Positions 50,856 to 59,905 of a stretch of 64,000 nucleotides of DNA are shown here, piece by piece (position 1 is the first letter of the stretch; each line of letters opens with the position of its first letter). Made by a program: the position numbers and the translations under genes. Source of the stretch: Viridibacterium silvisoli (lineage in GTDB: Bacteria > Pseudomonadota > Gammaproteobacteria > Burkholderiales > Rhodocyclaceae). The DNA is taken from the NCBI RefSeq assembly GCF_036017035.1, contig NZ_JAYXHS010000002.1, positions 248,001 through 312,000 on the forward strand, in the 5' to 3' direction. Below the pieces are notes generated by a model. The model did no database searches. It was not told the origin of the DNA and saw nothing but the letters and a program-made list of their open reading frames with translations.

Positions 50856-51392
50856 TCAAAATCTGCGGCTGGTGCGGTGATTTGTCTTGACAAACGGCGT
50901 TGCCGGCGTCGCGCGAAGCTCGGCGCCGCTCTGCGTGTTTCGCAAGACGACCTCGCGCCAGTTGCCCTGCTCGACGAGGATGAAAACGCAGGGCTGGGTC
51001 ATCACTTGCTGCAGCATCTCGCCGGGTGCAGGGACGCGCTCGTGGAAGTCCAGCGAAAGGGTGTCCTTCTTAAGTGCGAACGCGTCGCTGTCCAGCTCGA
51101 TGCTGTAGCCGGGCGTCGGGCGGGCACCCAGCGTCAGGGCGATCACGCGCTGGCGCTTCCAGTCTGGCGGGGCCGCAAACGGGTTCGACTGCCCGGCGAG
51201 TGCGCCTTGCCATTCACTTTCGTTGGCGAAGATCCGCGCAGCCGGTTCTCGCGTCAGCCAGGAGCAGCGCACCTGACTGACTGTCTTCAGGATCGGCCAG
51301 GTCGGCGCAGGCGCAAAGGCATTGGCGTTGGCGACGGTCGCCAGCAACGCCAGTCCGAGTACAACTGCTAGGCGGCCAGCGTTGCGCATCAT
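50856..51392 (-). CDS. PrcB-like secreted protein coupled to the subtilase
   Basis: A 178-residue secreted protein with a signal peptide (residues 1-24). Residues about 90-150 (GYSIELDSDAFALKKDTLSLDF, then APGEMLQQVMTQPCVFILVEQ) resemble the PrcB C-terminal domain, named after the chaperone-like subunit of the Treponema denticola dentilisin protease complex. The start overlaps the subtilase stop by 4 bases (ATGA), so the two are translated together. A role as partner, chaperone or inhibitor of that protease is inferred from this and the domain. Confidence 0.75.
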   Translation of the reverse strand: MMRNAGRLAVVLGLALLATVANANAFAPAPTWPILKTVSQVRCSWLTREPAARIFANESEWQGALAGQSNPFAAPPDWKRQRVIALTLGARPTPGYSIELDSDAFALKKDTLSLDFHERVPAPGEMLQQVMTQPCVFILVEQGNWREVVLRNTQSGAELRATPATPFVKTNHRTSRRF

Positions 51393-54121
51393 GGTGTATC
51401 AGGCAGCCCGCCCGTTTTCGGCGCCGTGGCGACGGCATCCGGGTCGGGGAGCGAGAAGGAGGCGGTGATGCCGGTCGGCGCCACCGCAAAATCCAGCCCG
51501 CTGGTGTCGGCATTTACCTTGATGCTGAAGGCCGCGTCGGGGTAGATCGCGCAGACTTCGCCGAGGTCGCAGAAGTAGCCGTTGTAGTTGAGGTTCGTGC
51601 CGGCGATGACGCGGATGTCGCTGGCCGGGATGCCGCTGATGCTCCATGCATACTTCCCGTTCGCCGCATAGACGTTTGTGATGCCCAGACGCACGCCGGT
51701 GTTGGCGTTGGAAATGGCCACGATCATGCGCCCGTAGTTGGTGGTCGGGCTGGTGCCCGGTGCGACCTTGATGATGGTCAGCTGCACCTTGAAGCTGCGC
51801 TGGTTGGTCGTCACCGTCAGGTACGGATAGCTGCTGCCGAGCGGCAAGGTGGTGCGGTCGGCGGTGACCGTATAGGTGCCCAGCTTGGTCGTGGCATTGA
51901 CGCTGCTGGCCGCAACGCTGACCGCGGGCGAACTGCTGGTGATGCTGGTGACGACTTCGCTGCTGGCCGCGGTGAGTTTCAGCTCCAGCGTGGCGCTGCT
52001 GGCAAGACTGCCGAAGCTGATCGAGGCGGGCGAAGCCACCACGATGCCCGATGGCGAGCCGCCACCACTGACGAGGGCGGCGGCCTGGTCCACCGCCTTG
52101 CGTGCGTTGATGAGGCCGTAGCCGGTTGCGTCATCACGGCCGGTTGCGCCGAGATCGTCCGTGATCTGCCCGTTGGCGATCAGCGTGTCGATGTCAGCTG
52201 GGGTGAGGTTGGCGTCGACGTAGCGCATCAGTGCGATGACGCCCGCCACATGTGGTGACGCCATAGAGGTGCCACTCAAGGGGCCGAAGCTTGGAACCCG
52301 CGTGATGGAGGCGTTGAAGCTGCCGATGGTGCTGTAGATCGCATCGACGTAGCCAGTGCCGGTGGTCGACTGGTATGCGTCGCCACCGGGTGCCATCACG
52401 CGCAGCGTGACACCGCTGTTCGAGTAGTAGGTCTGTTGCTGACGCGCGTCGAGTGCGCCGACGGCGATCACCCCCGCGCAATTGGCCGGGCTGCTGACGT
52501 CGGCCGCGCTGCCGCGTTCATGATTGCCTGCTGCGGCAACGATGACGACGTTCTGCGCGCGGGCGTTGGCGATCTCCGTGGAGAACTGTGCCGCGCAAGC
52601 GCCTGCCGCACCGATGCTCATGTTGATGACATCCGCCTTGCGCGGCGGCACGGTGCCCGAACGATTCGACAGTCCTGCTGCATAGCGGATGGCCTGCACG
52701 ATGTCGAAGGAGGAGGCGTTCCTGCCGGGCGCGAAGACACGCAAGGGCATCAGCAGCGCCTGCGGTGCAACGCCCGCGCCGAACTTGCCGTTATTGTCGA
52801 GCGCTGCAATCGTGCCGGCGACGTGGGTGCCGTGCCAGTCGGGCGTGTCGGAGCTGGTGCTCGGATCGTTCGGGCTGGAACTGTCGCCGTCGCCCGTCAT
52901 GTTGACGCTGACGAGGCTGCGGCCGTTATAGATCTGCGTCTGCAGGTCGGGGTGGTCGTCGATGATGCCGGAGTCGATCACGGCAACGATGGGGCGTTGC
53001 GTCGATCCCGGTAGCGACAGGCTCAGGATGCGGTCCATGGCCGAAGGCTGGTTGATCTGCTGGTAGCTCCAGCGCTGTGCGATGTACAGCGGCTCTGTCG
53101 GTGTGTAGGGCGCTGAGGTCGTCGATAGCAACTGCACCTGGAAATTGGGCTCGACATAATCGTAGAGGCCGGTCGCCATCAGGCGTTTGGCATATTCGAG
53201 CGTTTCCATCGCGCGTTGGGCGCGGCGGAAGCGGCCGGGGAACGCCTGCGTTGCACTCTGCGATGTGTCGCGAGCTTTTGCGCCGGGTTTGCCCCAGCGC
53301 TCGAGACGGGCGAGACCTTTGGCGCGCTGGCTGTCGTCCGATGACAGGCGCAGCAGATGGGCGCGCTCGCGGCCGCCGCCTTCGATCGTTTGCAAGCCCG
53401 TCGTCTGCATGACCTCGGTTTGTGCGGCAACCGAACCCCGCGCGGACAGCTTGGCCACGAGCTCGTCCGCAATGATCGCTTCGGTGCTGGTCGACGTGAT
53501 TGCGCAGGTTGCTTCGCCGGGGGCGCCGATGCGCAGTGTGTACAGCGCGGAGCCGGCAGAGGCCTGCACGCGGATGTAGTACGTGCCGGTGCGGCCGACC
53601 TGGATGCACTTCGATGTTGCCGATGAAGTCGAGCTGCCGACCAGAGAGCCACTACCGTCGTCGATGAGGTAAAGGTCGACATCGTTCGTGGCGCTGCCGC
53701 CGACAAACGACATCTCGATGACCTGGCCCTGCGTCAGCGGCGTCTTGAAATAGTCATTCACATCGCCCGCGGCATAGGTGGCGCCGACCGGGCCGGAATT
53801 GGCGACATTCACCGTGCCGACCAGTTGCACCGGCGTGGAAATGCTCTGGGAGGTACCCAGACTGTTGTTGCTGCTACGGCCGTTCTGGCCCTCGTCATTC
53901 GTGTCGCCGTCGACGGCGGCTGTGTCGGGCAGGGTGATCGTGCCGCTGAGTGTGTAAGTCGCCGTGGCCGGCGCGGGCGTTGCGGCTGGACTTGAAGGCG
54001 TATTGCTACCGCCACCACCCCCACCGCCACACGCGCTGAGCAGGAAAACAAGGCCAGTGAGAAGGCAGGCGAGTCTGGCGTGCCGGCGCAGCGAGCGGAT
54101 TGACGTAGCGATGTATGACAC
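51389..54121 (-). CDS. Lipoprotein subtilisin-like serine protease (S8)
   Basis: A 910-residue protease. The GTG start at 54121 has AGGAAG upstream; the frame before it is not convincing. Lipobox LLSAC is followed by a Gly run. Residues about 50-165 hold a pre-peptidase C-terminal-like domain (GDVNDYFKTPL...LYLIDDGSG). The catalytic triad is Asp in VAVIDSGIIDDHPDL, His in DWHGTHVAGTIAALDNN, and Ser in LSGTSMASPHVAG. The C-terminal third contains Ig-like beta repeats and a unit near NANTGVRLGITNVYAANGKYAW. It is probably anchored to the envelope or released at the cell surface. Confidence 0.9.
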   Translation of the reverse strand: MSYIATSIRSLRRHARLACLLTGLVFLLSACGGGGGGGSNTPSSPAATPAPATATYTLSGTITLPDTAAVDGDTNDEGQNGRSSNNSLGTSQSISTPVQLVGTVNVANSGPVGATYAAGDVNDYFKTPLTQGQVIEMSFVGGSATNDVDLYLIDDGSGSLVGSSTSSATSKCIQVGRTGTYYIRVQASAGSALYTLRIGAPGEATCAITSTSTEAIIADELVAKLSARGSVAAQTEVMQTTGLQTIEGGGRERAHLLRLSSDDSQRAKGLARLERWGKPGAKARDTSQSATQAFPGRFRRAQRAMETLEYAKRLMATGLYDYVEPNFQVQLLSTTSAPYTPTEPLYIAQRWSYQQINQPSAMDRILSLSLPGSTQRPIVAVIDSGIIDDHPDLQTQIYNGRSLVSVNMTGDGDSSSPNDPSTSSDTPDWHGTHVAGTIAALDNNGKFGAGVAPQALLMPLRVFAPGRNASSFDIVQAIRYAAGLSNRSGTVPPRKADVINMSIGAAGACAAQFSTEIANARAQNVVIVAAAGNHERGSAADVSSPANCAGVIAVGALDARQQQTYYSNSGVTLRVMAPGGDAYQSTTGTGYVDAIYSTIGSFNASITRVPSFGPLSGTSMASPHVAGVIALMRYVDANLTPADIDTLIANGQITDDLGATGRDDATGYGLINARKAVDQAAALVSGGGSPSGIVVASPASISFGSLASSATLELKLTAASSEVVTSITSSSPAVSVAASSVNATTKLGTYTVTADRTTLPLGSSYPYLTVTTNQRSFKVQLTIIKVAPGTSPTTNYGRMIVAISNANTGVRLGITNVYAANGKYAWSISGIPASDIRVIAGTNLNYNGYFCDLGEVCAIYPDAAFSIKVNADTSGLDFAVAPTGITASFSLPDPDAVATAPKTGGLPDTP

Positions 54122-54300
54122 GTGTGGGCTTCCTGCAGCGATTCTGGAAAGGCTGCGGTGCGTGTTGCACCGCAGCCTGTCGCTTTGATGAGCGACGTAT
54201 GCTGACAGGCTGCCCGGGCGGCGGCAACCGCGGCCTTCCCGGATATGCCGAATAGTGCCCGGGCTGTTGTGCGGAGCGCTGCCCCGTTCTCTTTCCGCCT

Positions 54301-55800
54301 CTAAGCCGGTCGCCGCATCTTGCGCCAACTGCGCAGCAGCGGCGGGCCGACCAGCAAAAGGACAGCCAAAGACAGGATGGCGAGGGAAACCGGCCGTGTC
54401 AGGAAGACGGTGGCGTCGCCCTGGCTGATGGTCATGGCGCGGCGGAAGTGCTTCTCGGCCATCGGCCCGAGGATCAGCCCGACGATTAGCGGCACGATGG
54501 GAATGTCGAAGCGCTTCATCGCAAAGCCCATCAGGCCGACGATGTAGAGCAGCATCAGGTCGAACCAGGACTGGCGCAGCGCATACGCGCCCATGGTGGC
54601 GAGCACGACGATACCGCCATACAGAAGCGGCCGCGGAATGCGCAGCAACTGGATCCAGATACCTACCAGCGGCAGGTTGAGGATCAGCAGCATGACATTG
54701 CCGATGTACAAGCTGGCAATCAGGCCCCACACCAGGTCAGGATTGGTGTCGAACAGCAAGGGGCCTGGCGTGATGTTGTATTGCTGGAATGCCGACAGCA
54801 TGATCGCCGCGGTGGCAGAAGTCGGGATGCCCAGCGTCAGCAGCGGCACCAGCGTGCCGGTGACGGCCGCGTTATTGGCAGCTTCCGGCCCGGCGACGCC
54901 TTCGATGGCGCCCTTGCCGAACTCTTCCGGATGCTCGGCGAGTTTCTTCTCGGCGGAGTAGGAGAGGAAGGTGGGCATCTCGGTGCCGCCGGCCGGGATC
55001 GTGCCGAAGGGGAAGCCGATCAGCGTGCCACGCAGCCAGGGCTTCCATGAGCGCCGCCAGTCGCTCTTCGTCATCCAGATGGATTTTCCTATCCCTTCCA
55101 CACGGGCCTGCAGCCTGTTCTCGTAGGTCGCGGTGTAGAGCGTTTCGCCGACGGCGAACAGGCCCATCGCGATCACCACGATGTCGATGCCGTCGGTGAG
55201 TTCGAGCACGCCCAGCGTAAAGCGCGCCTGGCCGGACTGCTCTTCGATGCCGATCATGCCAATGGCAAGGCCGACGAAGAGGCTGACGAATCCCTTCTGT
55301 GGAATATCGCCCACCACGGCAGACACGGCCACGAAGGCCAACACCATGATGGCGAAGTTCTCGGCAGGGCCGAGCTTGAGTGCCAGATCGGCCACGATGG
55401 GGGCCAGCAGGGTGAGCAATACAGTGGCAATAGTGCCCGCGAGGAAGGAGCCGATGGCCGCCGTCGACAGGGCCGGGCCGCCGCGACCAGCGCGTGCCAT
55501 CTTGTTACCCTCGAGCGCGCTGACGATGCTGCCAGCTTCGCCTGGCGTGTTGAGCAGGATGGAGGTCGTCGAGCCGCCGAACATGGCACCGTAGTAGACG
55601 CCGGCCAGCATGATCAGGGCACCGGTCGGGTCGATGCGCGAGGTGATGGGCAAAAGCAGCGCCACTGTGGCTGCCGGGCCGATGCCTGGCAAGACACCGA
55701 TAGCCGTACCGAGCGTGCAGCCTATCAATGCCCATAGTAGATTGCTCATGGTGAGGGCGGTTGCGAAGCCGACGCTGAAAAGGGAGTTCAAGGCTTCCAT
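54301..55800 (-). CDS. tctA: Tripartite tricarboxylate transporter, large membrane subunit TctA
   Basis: A 499-residue membrane protein with about ten to twelve helices. The N-terminal signature GCTLGTAIGVLPGIGPAATVALLLP and the later YGAMFGGSTTSILLNTPGEA, with TFLSYSAEKKLA, define the TctA family. It follows tctB with the stop and ATG one base apart (TGAGATG). With TctB it imports a carboxylate delivered by TctC, driven by ion gradients. The substrate cannot be read from sequence. Confidence 0.93.
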   Translation of the reverse strand: MEALNSLFSVGFATALTMSNLLWALIGCTLGTAIGVLPGIGPAATVALLLPITSRIDPTGALIMLAGVYYGAMFGGSTTSILLNTPGEAGSIVSALEGNKMARAGRGGPALSTAAIGSFLAGTIATVLLTLLAPIVADLALKLGPAENFAIMVLAFVAVSAVVGDIPQKGFVSLFVGLAIGMIGIEEQSGQARFTLGVLELTDGIDIVVIAMGLFAVGETLYTATYENRLQARVEGIGKSIWMTKSDWRRSWKPWLRGTLIGFPFGTIPAGGTEMPTFLSYSAEKKLAEHPEEFGKGAIEGVAGPEAANNAAVTGTLVPLLTLGIPTSATAAIMLSAFQQYNITPGPLLFDTNPDLVWGLIASLYIGNVMLLILNLPLVGIWIQLLRIPRPLLYGGIVVLATMGAYALRQSWFDLMLLYIVGLMGFAMKRFDIPIVPLIVGLILGPMAEKHFRRAMTISQGDATVFLTRPVSLAILSLAVLLLVGPPLLRSWRKMRRPA

Positions 55801-55801
55801 C

Positions 55802-56296
55802 TCAGAACACTCCCGGAATCATGGCGGGCAGGGCAACACCCAGAAGACGGAACAAGTGGAAAAGCGCGAGTGCCAGACCCAGCGACAGGAACAGGTCGCG
55901 TACGCGATGCGGGGTGTCGAGCGCGCGACATACGCCGTAGCACAGCAACCACGCCGCAAGGGTGAAACCGATCAGTCCGATCAGCGCCATGTGCGCGATC
56001 AAGGTGCCTGAGACGAGTACGAAGCCGCGCCACTCCGCTTCGGGCACGGCTGGTACATCTTCATCCCCCTGCTTGTCGGCGGGGTCGGCGTGGCCGAGCG
56101 AGCGTGTCGATTTGAGCAGCAAGGCGCCGCCGGAAATGATCAGGCCCGCCGCGATCAGCGACGGGAAGAATTGCGGACCGACGCGGGCATAGCCCGCACC
56201 AGCCGACATATTGGTGATCTGGAAGGCCATGATGAGGCCGAGAATGATCACGCCTATGGCGAGGTAGGCCTGATGTCGGCCTGGCCAATGGGTCAT
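55802..56296 (-). CDS. tctB: Tripartite tricarboxylate transporter, small membrane subunit TctB
   Basis: A 164-residue membrane protein with four helices (AIGVIILGLIMAFQIT; FPSLIAAGLIISGGALLL; GFVLVSGTLIAHMALIGLIG; LFLSLGLALALFHLFRLLG), typical of TctB. GGAG sits 9 bases before the ATG. Between it and the tctC stop lie two strong hairpins. Translationally coupled to tctA. Confidence 0.88.
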   Translation of the reverse strand: MTHWPGRHQAYLAIGVIILGLIMAFQITNMSAGAGYARVGPQFFPSLIAAGLIISGGALLLKSTRSLGHADPADKQGDEDVPAVPEAEWRGFVLVSGTLIAHMALIGLIGFTLAAWLLCYGVCRALDTPHRVRDLFLSLGLALALFHLFRLLGVALPAMIPGVF

Positions 56297-56332
56297 GGCA
56301 ATGTCTCCCCGAAATATTGTTCCAAGCTGGGT

Positions 56333-56403
56333 GATGACCTCTCATGCCGACGAGCGTGAGAGGTCATCCGGATCGCATTTCTGCCGGGGCATGGCCCCGG
56401 CAG
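56333..56403 (-). promoter_or_regulatory. Two strong hairpins between tctC and tctB
   Basis: GATGACCTCTCA (56333-56344) and TGAGAGGTCATC (56357-56368) form a perfect 12-bp stem. CTGCCGGGGC-ATG-GCCCCGGCAG (56381-56403) forms a perfect 10-bp stem right after the tctC stop. Neither has a T-run. They are likely to protect the tctC mRNA or weaken read-through to tctBA. Confidence 0.7.
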
Positions 56404-56405
56404 GC

Positions 56406-57362
56406 TCAATTCAGCTTGAGCTTGCCGATCACGTCCTTGAGGCGTTTGGATTCGCTGTCCACGAAGGCCTTGAAGGCGTCGGCTGGCTGATACAACTCCA
56501 GCCATTCCAGCTTTTCCGACTTGGACTTCCAGGACGCATCCTTCATGGCTGCCTCGACCATGCCGACCAACTGCTTTTTCTGTGGCTCGGTGATGCCTGC
56601 CGGTGCGAACACGCCACGCCAGTTGTACATCACCACATCGACGCCCTGTTCCTTCATGGTGGGCACGTCGATGTCCTTCTGGCGCGTGTCTGCCGACAGG
56701 CCGATCGCGCGCAGTTTGCCTGCCTTGATCAGGTCGACCAGCTCGCCGTAGCCGCTGACATAGGCTGCGAGTTGCCCGCCAAGAATGGCTGCCTTGCCTT
56801 CACCGCCACCGGCGAATGCCACGTAGTTGACCTTGTCCGAATGCACGCCGACGGTCTCGCCGATCAGCGCCACCATCACGTGGTCAACGCTGCCGGCTGA
56901 ACCGCCACCGATGGCCACGGCACCGGGGTTGGCCTTGAGCGCAGCGGCCAGGTCCTTCATGTTCTTGATGGGCGAGGAGGGGGGAACAACGAGCACGTTG
57001 TACTCACCCATGAGGCGCGCGATCGGCGTGACCATCGACAGATTGACGGGCGACTTGTTGGCTTCGATCGAGGCCGCGGTGACCGCACCCGCTACGATCA
57101 GCGAGGTCGGATTGCCCTTTTCCGTGTTGATGAACTGCGCCAGGCCGATGGCGCCACCTGCGCCGGCCTTGTTCTCGACCGAGACTGACTTGGCCTGGCC
57201 CGAGGCGCGTAGCGCGTCGGCGAGCACACGAGCCACCGTGTCGAAGCCGCCCCCCGGATTGGCTGGCGCCATGATCTTGACGCTGTCTACCTGCGCCTGC
57301 GCGCTCAGTGCAACGCACGTCAGGGCAGCCATGAGGCCACGCGATAGTGAGGTGATTGGCAT
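56406..57362 (-). CDS. tctC: Tripartite tricarboxylate transporter binding protein TctC
   Basis: A 318-residue periplasmic binding protein. The start is ATG 57362, with AAGGAG 6 bases upstream. The signal peptide is about residues 1-24 (ends LSAQAQ). The Bug/TctC family pattern is seen in IMAPANPGGGFDTVARVL, the carboxylate-binding region SAGSVDHVMVALIG, and YNWRGVFAPAGITE. It is the first gene of the tct operon and delivers the substrate to TctAB. The binding substrate is unknown; citrate and other di- or tricarboxylates are typical. Confidence 0.92.
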   Translation of the reverse strand: MPITSLSRGLMAALTCVALSAQAQVDSVKIMAPANPGGGFDTVARVLADALRASGQAKSVSVENKAGAGGAIGLAQFINTEKGNPTSLIVAGAVTAASIEANKSPVNLSMVTPIARLMGEYNVLVVPPSSPIKNMKDLAAALKANPGAVAIGGGSAGSVDHVMVALIGETVGVHSDKVNYVAFAGGGEGKAAILGGQLAAYVSGYGELVDLIKAGKLRAIGLSADTRQKDIDVPTMKEQGVDVVMYNWRGVFAPAGITEPQKKQLVGMVEAAMKDASWKSKSEKLEWLELYQPADAFKAFVDSESKRLKDVIGKLKLN

Positions 57363-57623
57363 TTCTTGCTCCTTTGGAGGGACGTCCCTTTGTAAGCCTC
57401 GCGTGTGGGCGAGGTGTCGGCCCATGACGGCAAACGGCCCCTATTCGAGCGCCAAACATCCGGCATGGGAATACGGGGGTTCACTCTTCCGTCGCCAGGG
57501 GCTTTGTGGTACGGATGCTTTCAGCGTAGTGGCATTTCCGCCGGCTTCAAGCTCTCCGGCAGTGTCGGTTCGATCGTATTTGTTCGGCGACCGTCTCTTT
57601 TGCCTGCAAGCCTTATTGCGCCT

Positions 57624-57646
57624 GCCGGCACTGTTACAATGCCGGC
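57624..57646 (+). promoter_or_regulatory. Hairpin directly before the DMT exporter start
   Basis: GCCGGCA (57624-57630) pairs with TGCCGGC (57640-57646), three bases before the ATG at 57650. TACAAT in the loop could be a -10. The hairpin takes the place of a ribosome site, so it may control translation or start a leaderless transcript. Confidence 0.45.
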
Positions 57647-57649
57647 ATC

Positions 57650-58543
57650 ATGCCTCCGTCTTCCAGTCAGTCCACGCCCCGCCAGCTCGCACTCGCGTTG
57701 ATCCTCTTGATTGCCGGGGCCATGAGCATCGCTTTCGCGCCGATTTTCGTACGCCTGGCCGACGTCGGCCCGGTGTCCGTCGTCGCCTGGCGCCTGGGCT
57801 TGTCGATTCCTTTTGCGCTGGTGTGGTGGTCGCGGGTCGGCAATCCGCCGCGCGAAAAGCGCAACGCCAATGGGCTGCGCTGGTTGATCCTCTCAGGCGT
57901 GCTGCTGGCGATTGATCTGGCGCTGTGGCACATCGCCATCCAGTACACCTCGGTGGCCAATTCCACCTTCATCCTCAATCTCGCGCCGATCTTCGTCACT
58001 ATCGGTGCATGGCTATTGTTGGCGGAGGCATTCGGTGGAGGCTTCGTGATGGCGCTCATCGCCGCCATCGTGGGCGCCGCCTTACTCGTGCGCGCCAGTT
58101 TCGACGTATCCCATCGCGACTTGCTGGGCGACATGATCGCGCTGGCGGCGGCAGTGTTCTATGCGGGCTACCAGCTGGCGGTAAAGCACTGCCGAAAGTT
58201 CTATCACACGGCGCATATCCTGGCCGGCACTGCCATTGTCACGCCACTGGTGCTGGCGCCCGTCATCTGGCTGATGGGCGAGAAGGTCATTCCGCAGTCA
58301 TGGCAAGGTTGGGGTGCCGTCATCGGCATTGCGCTGGTGTGCCAGGTGCTCGGGCAGGGGCTCATTACCTGGGCGGTCGGGCACGTACGTGCCAATCTGG
58401 CTTCGGTTGTGCTCCTGGTGCAGCCCGTGACCGCAGCGGGCCTCGCTGTGATCATTTTCAACGAAACCCTTACGCCGATCCGCTTGCTGGGTTGCGGGCT
58501 GGTGCTGGCAGGCATCGTGTTGGCACGTCGGGCCAGCAAGTAG
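57650..58543 (+). CDS. EamA/DMT-family exporter
   Basis: A 297-residue membrane protein with ten helices in two EamA repeats (residues about 20-150 and 160-295), typical of RhaT/YdcZ-like drug/metabolite exporters. It starts ALALILLIAGAMSIAFAPIFVRL and contains the second-repeat pattern DMIALAAAVFYAGYQLAVK. The substrate is unknown. It is monocistronic, followed by a terminator. Confidence 0.88.
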   Translation: MPPSSSQSTPRQLALALILLIAGAMSIAFAPIFVRLADVGPVSVVAWRLGLSIPFALVWWSRVGNPPREKRNANGLRWLILSGVLLAIDLALWHIAIQYTSVANSTFILNLAPIFVTIGAWLLLAEAFGGGFVMALIAAIVGAALLVRASFDVSHRDLLGDMIALAAAVFYAGYQLAVKHCRKFYHTAHILAGTAIVTPLVLAPVIWLMGEKVIPQSWQGWGAVIGIALVCQVLGQGLITWAVGHVRANLASVVLLVQPVTAAGLAVIIFNETLTPIRLLGCGLVLAGIVLARRASK

Positions 58544-58571
58544 CTGCCGGATCGGCGCAGTACATACAAAC

Positions 58572-58604
58572 AAAAAAGGGCCGCAGGAATGCGGCCCTTC
58601 TGGT
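58572..58604. terminator. Terminator between the DMT exporter and threonine dehydrogenase genes
   Basis: AAAAAAGGGCCGCA-GGAA-TGCGGCCCTT. A-run before the stem, weak T-run after it. Works best for the minus-strand gene. Confidence 0.75.
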
Positions 58605-58619
58605 TTGTAGCGGATGAGC

Positions 58620-59657
58620 TCAGGCGGCGTTGGCTGCCTTGCTCAGACCCGGGAAGGCGGCATCCGCAGCAGAGGCAGCCACTGAGGCGGAGATGTGCCC
58701 CAGCATGGCGGCCGACAATGTGGCGAGATCGTACTGTGGCTGCCAGCCCCAGTCGCGACGCGCGCTCGTGTCATCCAGGCCCTCTGGCCAGGAGGCTGCA
58801 ATGGCGTCGCGATGATCCGGCGCGTATTCGATCCTGAAGTCAGGATTGGCGCGCAGGATCTCACCCGCGAAGTCTGCTGGCGCAGCGGAAAAGCCGCCAA
58901 GGTTGTAGCCGCTGGCTTGCAGGATGGTTTCCGGCGCCGCCTCCATGAATTCGATCGTGCCGCGAATGGCGTCCTGCATGGCCAACATTGGCAATGCACG
59001 ATCAGGGCCCAGCGGGCACTTGAATGCTTCGCCACGCACGGCAGCATGGAATATCTCGACGGCATAGTCAGTGGTGCCTCCGCCTGGGGCACTTTCCCAA
59101 CCGATGATGCCCGGGTAGCGCAGCACGCGCACATCCAGATCATGTTTCTTGCGATACCAGGCTGCGAGGTTCTCGCCGGCGGCCTTGGCGATGCCGTAGA
59201 TGGTCGTTGGCCGCGTCGGTGCGCTGTCGGGCGTGGCTTCGCGCGGTGCGTCAGGGCCATACACGGCGATGGTGCTGGGGAAGAACACCTGCTTCACGCC
59301 GCAGGCGACGGCCGCTTCGAGGATGTTGAAGTAGCCGTTCAGGTTGACCTGCCAGGCGCGAACTGGATCTTTCTCGCCGGTGGCCGACAGTACGGCCGCG
59401 AGGTGATAGATCTGCGTTGGCTGGAACTTCTGGATCATTGCCATGAGCGCTGCAACGTCAGTGACGTCGAGCGTGGCGCTTACGTTGCCGCGCAAATCGC
59501 TGTCGAGGACATTGTCTGCGCCATAGCGCGCCCGCAGTGCGGGGACCAGCACCTGGCCTATCTGTCCGTTGCATCCCGTTACCAGGACACGTTGCCGGGA
59601 GCTGGTTCGTGCTCCCACTTCCGAATTGACCAGAGAATCCCGTGCCGCGCCCATCAT
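58620..59657 (-). CDS. SDR-type L-threonine 3-dehydrogenase-like epimerase/dehydratase
   Basis: A 345-residue extended short-chain dehydrogenase. The NAD-binding motif is VTGCNGQIGQ, the catalytic residues lie in PSTIAVYGP and the Tyr-Lys pair in YGIAK. RYPGIIGWESAPGGGTTDYAVEIFHAA is the pattern of SDR-type threonine 3-dehydrogenases, which oxidise threonine to 2-amino-3-ketobutyrate, different from zinc-type Tdh. GGGAG precedes ATG 59657. No kbl (2-amino-3-ketobutyrate ligase) gene is adjacent, so the downstream route is unclear. Confidence 0.78.
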   Translation of the reverse strand: MMGAARDSLVNSEVGARTSSRQRVLVTGCNGQIGQVLVPALRARYGADNVLDSDLRGNVSATLDVTDVAALMAMIQKFQPTQIYHLAAVLSATGEKDPVRAWQVNLNGYFNILEAAVACGVKQVFFPSTIAVYGPDAPREATPDSAPTRPTTIYGIAKAAGENLAAWYRKKHDLDVRVLRYPGIIGWESAPGGGTTDYAVEIFHAAVRGEAFKCPLGPDRALPMLAMQDAIRGTIEFMEAAPETILQASGYNLGGFSAAPADFAGEILRANPDFRIEYAPDHRDAIAASWPEGLDDTSARRDWGWQPQYDLATLSAAMLGHISASVAASAADAAFPGLSKAANAA

Positions 59658-59871
59658 TTTCTCCCTGCATGCAAGCTGTTTTCCCCGCCGCATGCGCAAT
59701 AGTGCGCAGAGCAGGTGACAGGGATATTTAATGACGGGAGCGTCGAAAGGTTCCCGTGGATAAGAGACGGAAAAAGCCGCCTATCCATGACGAGAGGCTT
59801 CACGGATTGCCCGTTGCCGTCTGGAGCCATCAACCCGCAAGGCTGCGGAGCGAAGTCGGGCTGCTTCCTGG

Positions 59872-59898
59872 AAAGAGCCCGGCAGGTGCCGGGCTCCC
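59872..59898 (-). terminator. Terminator of the secreted hydrolase gene
   Basis: GAGCCCGGCA/TGCCGGGCTC stem followed on the minus strand by TTTCC, 10 bases past the stop. Confidence 0.6.
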
Positions 59899-59905
59899 GT
59901 AACGC

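Noticed and set aside
54122..54730. Upstream extension of the subtilase to 1113 residues
   Set aside because: It overlaps the 3' end of tctA in antisense and places a lipoprotein signal in the middle of the protein; the GTG at 54121 has a ribosome site.
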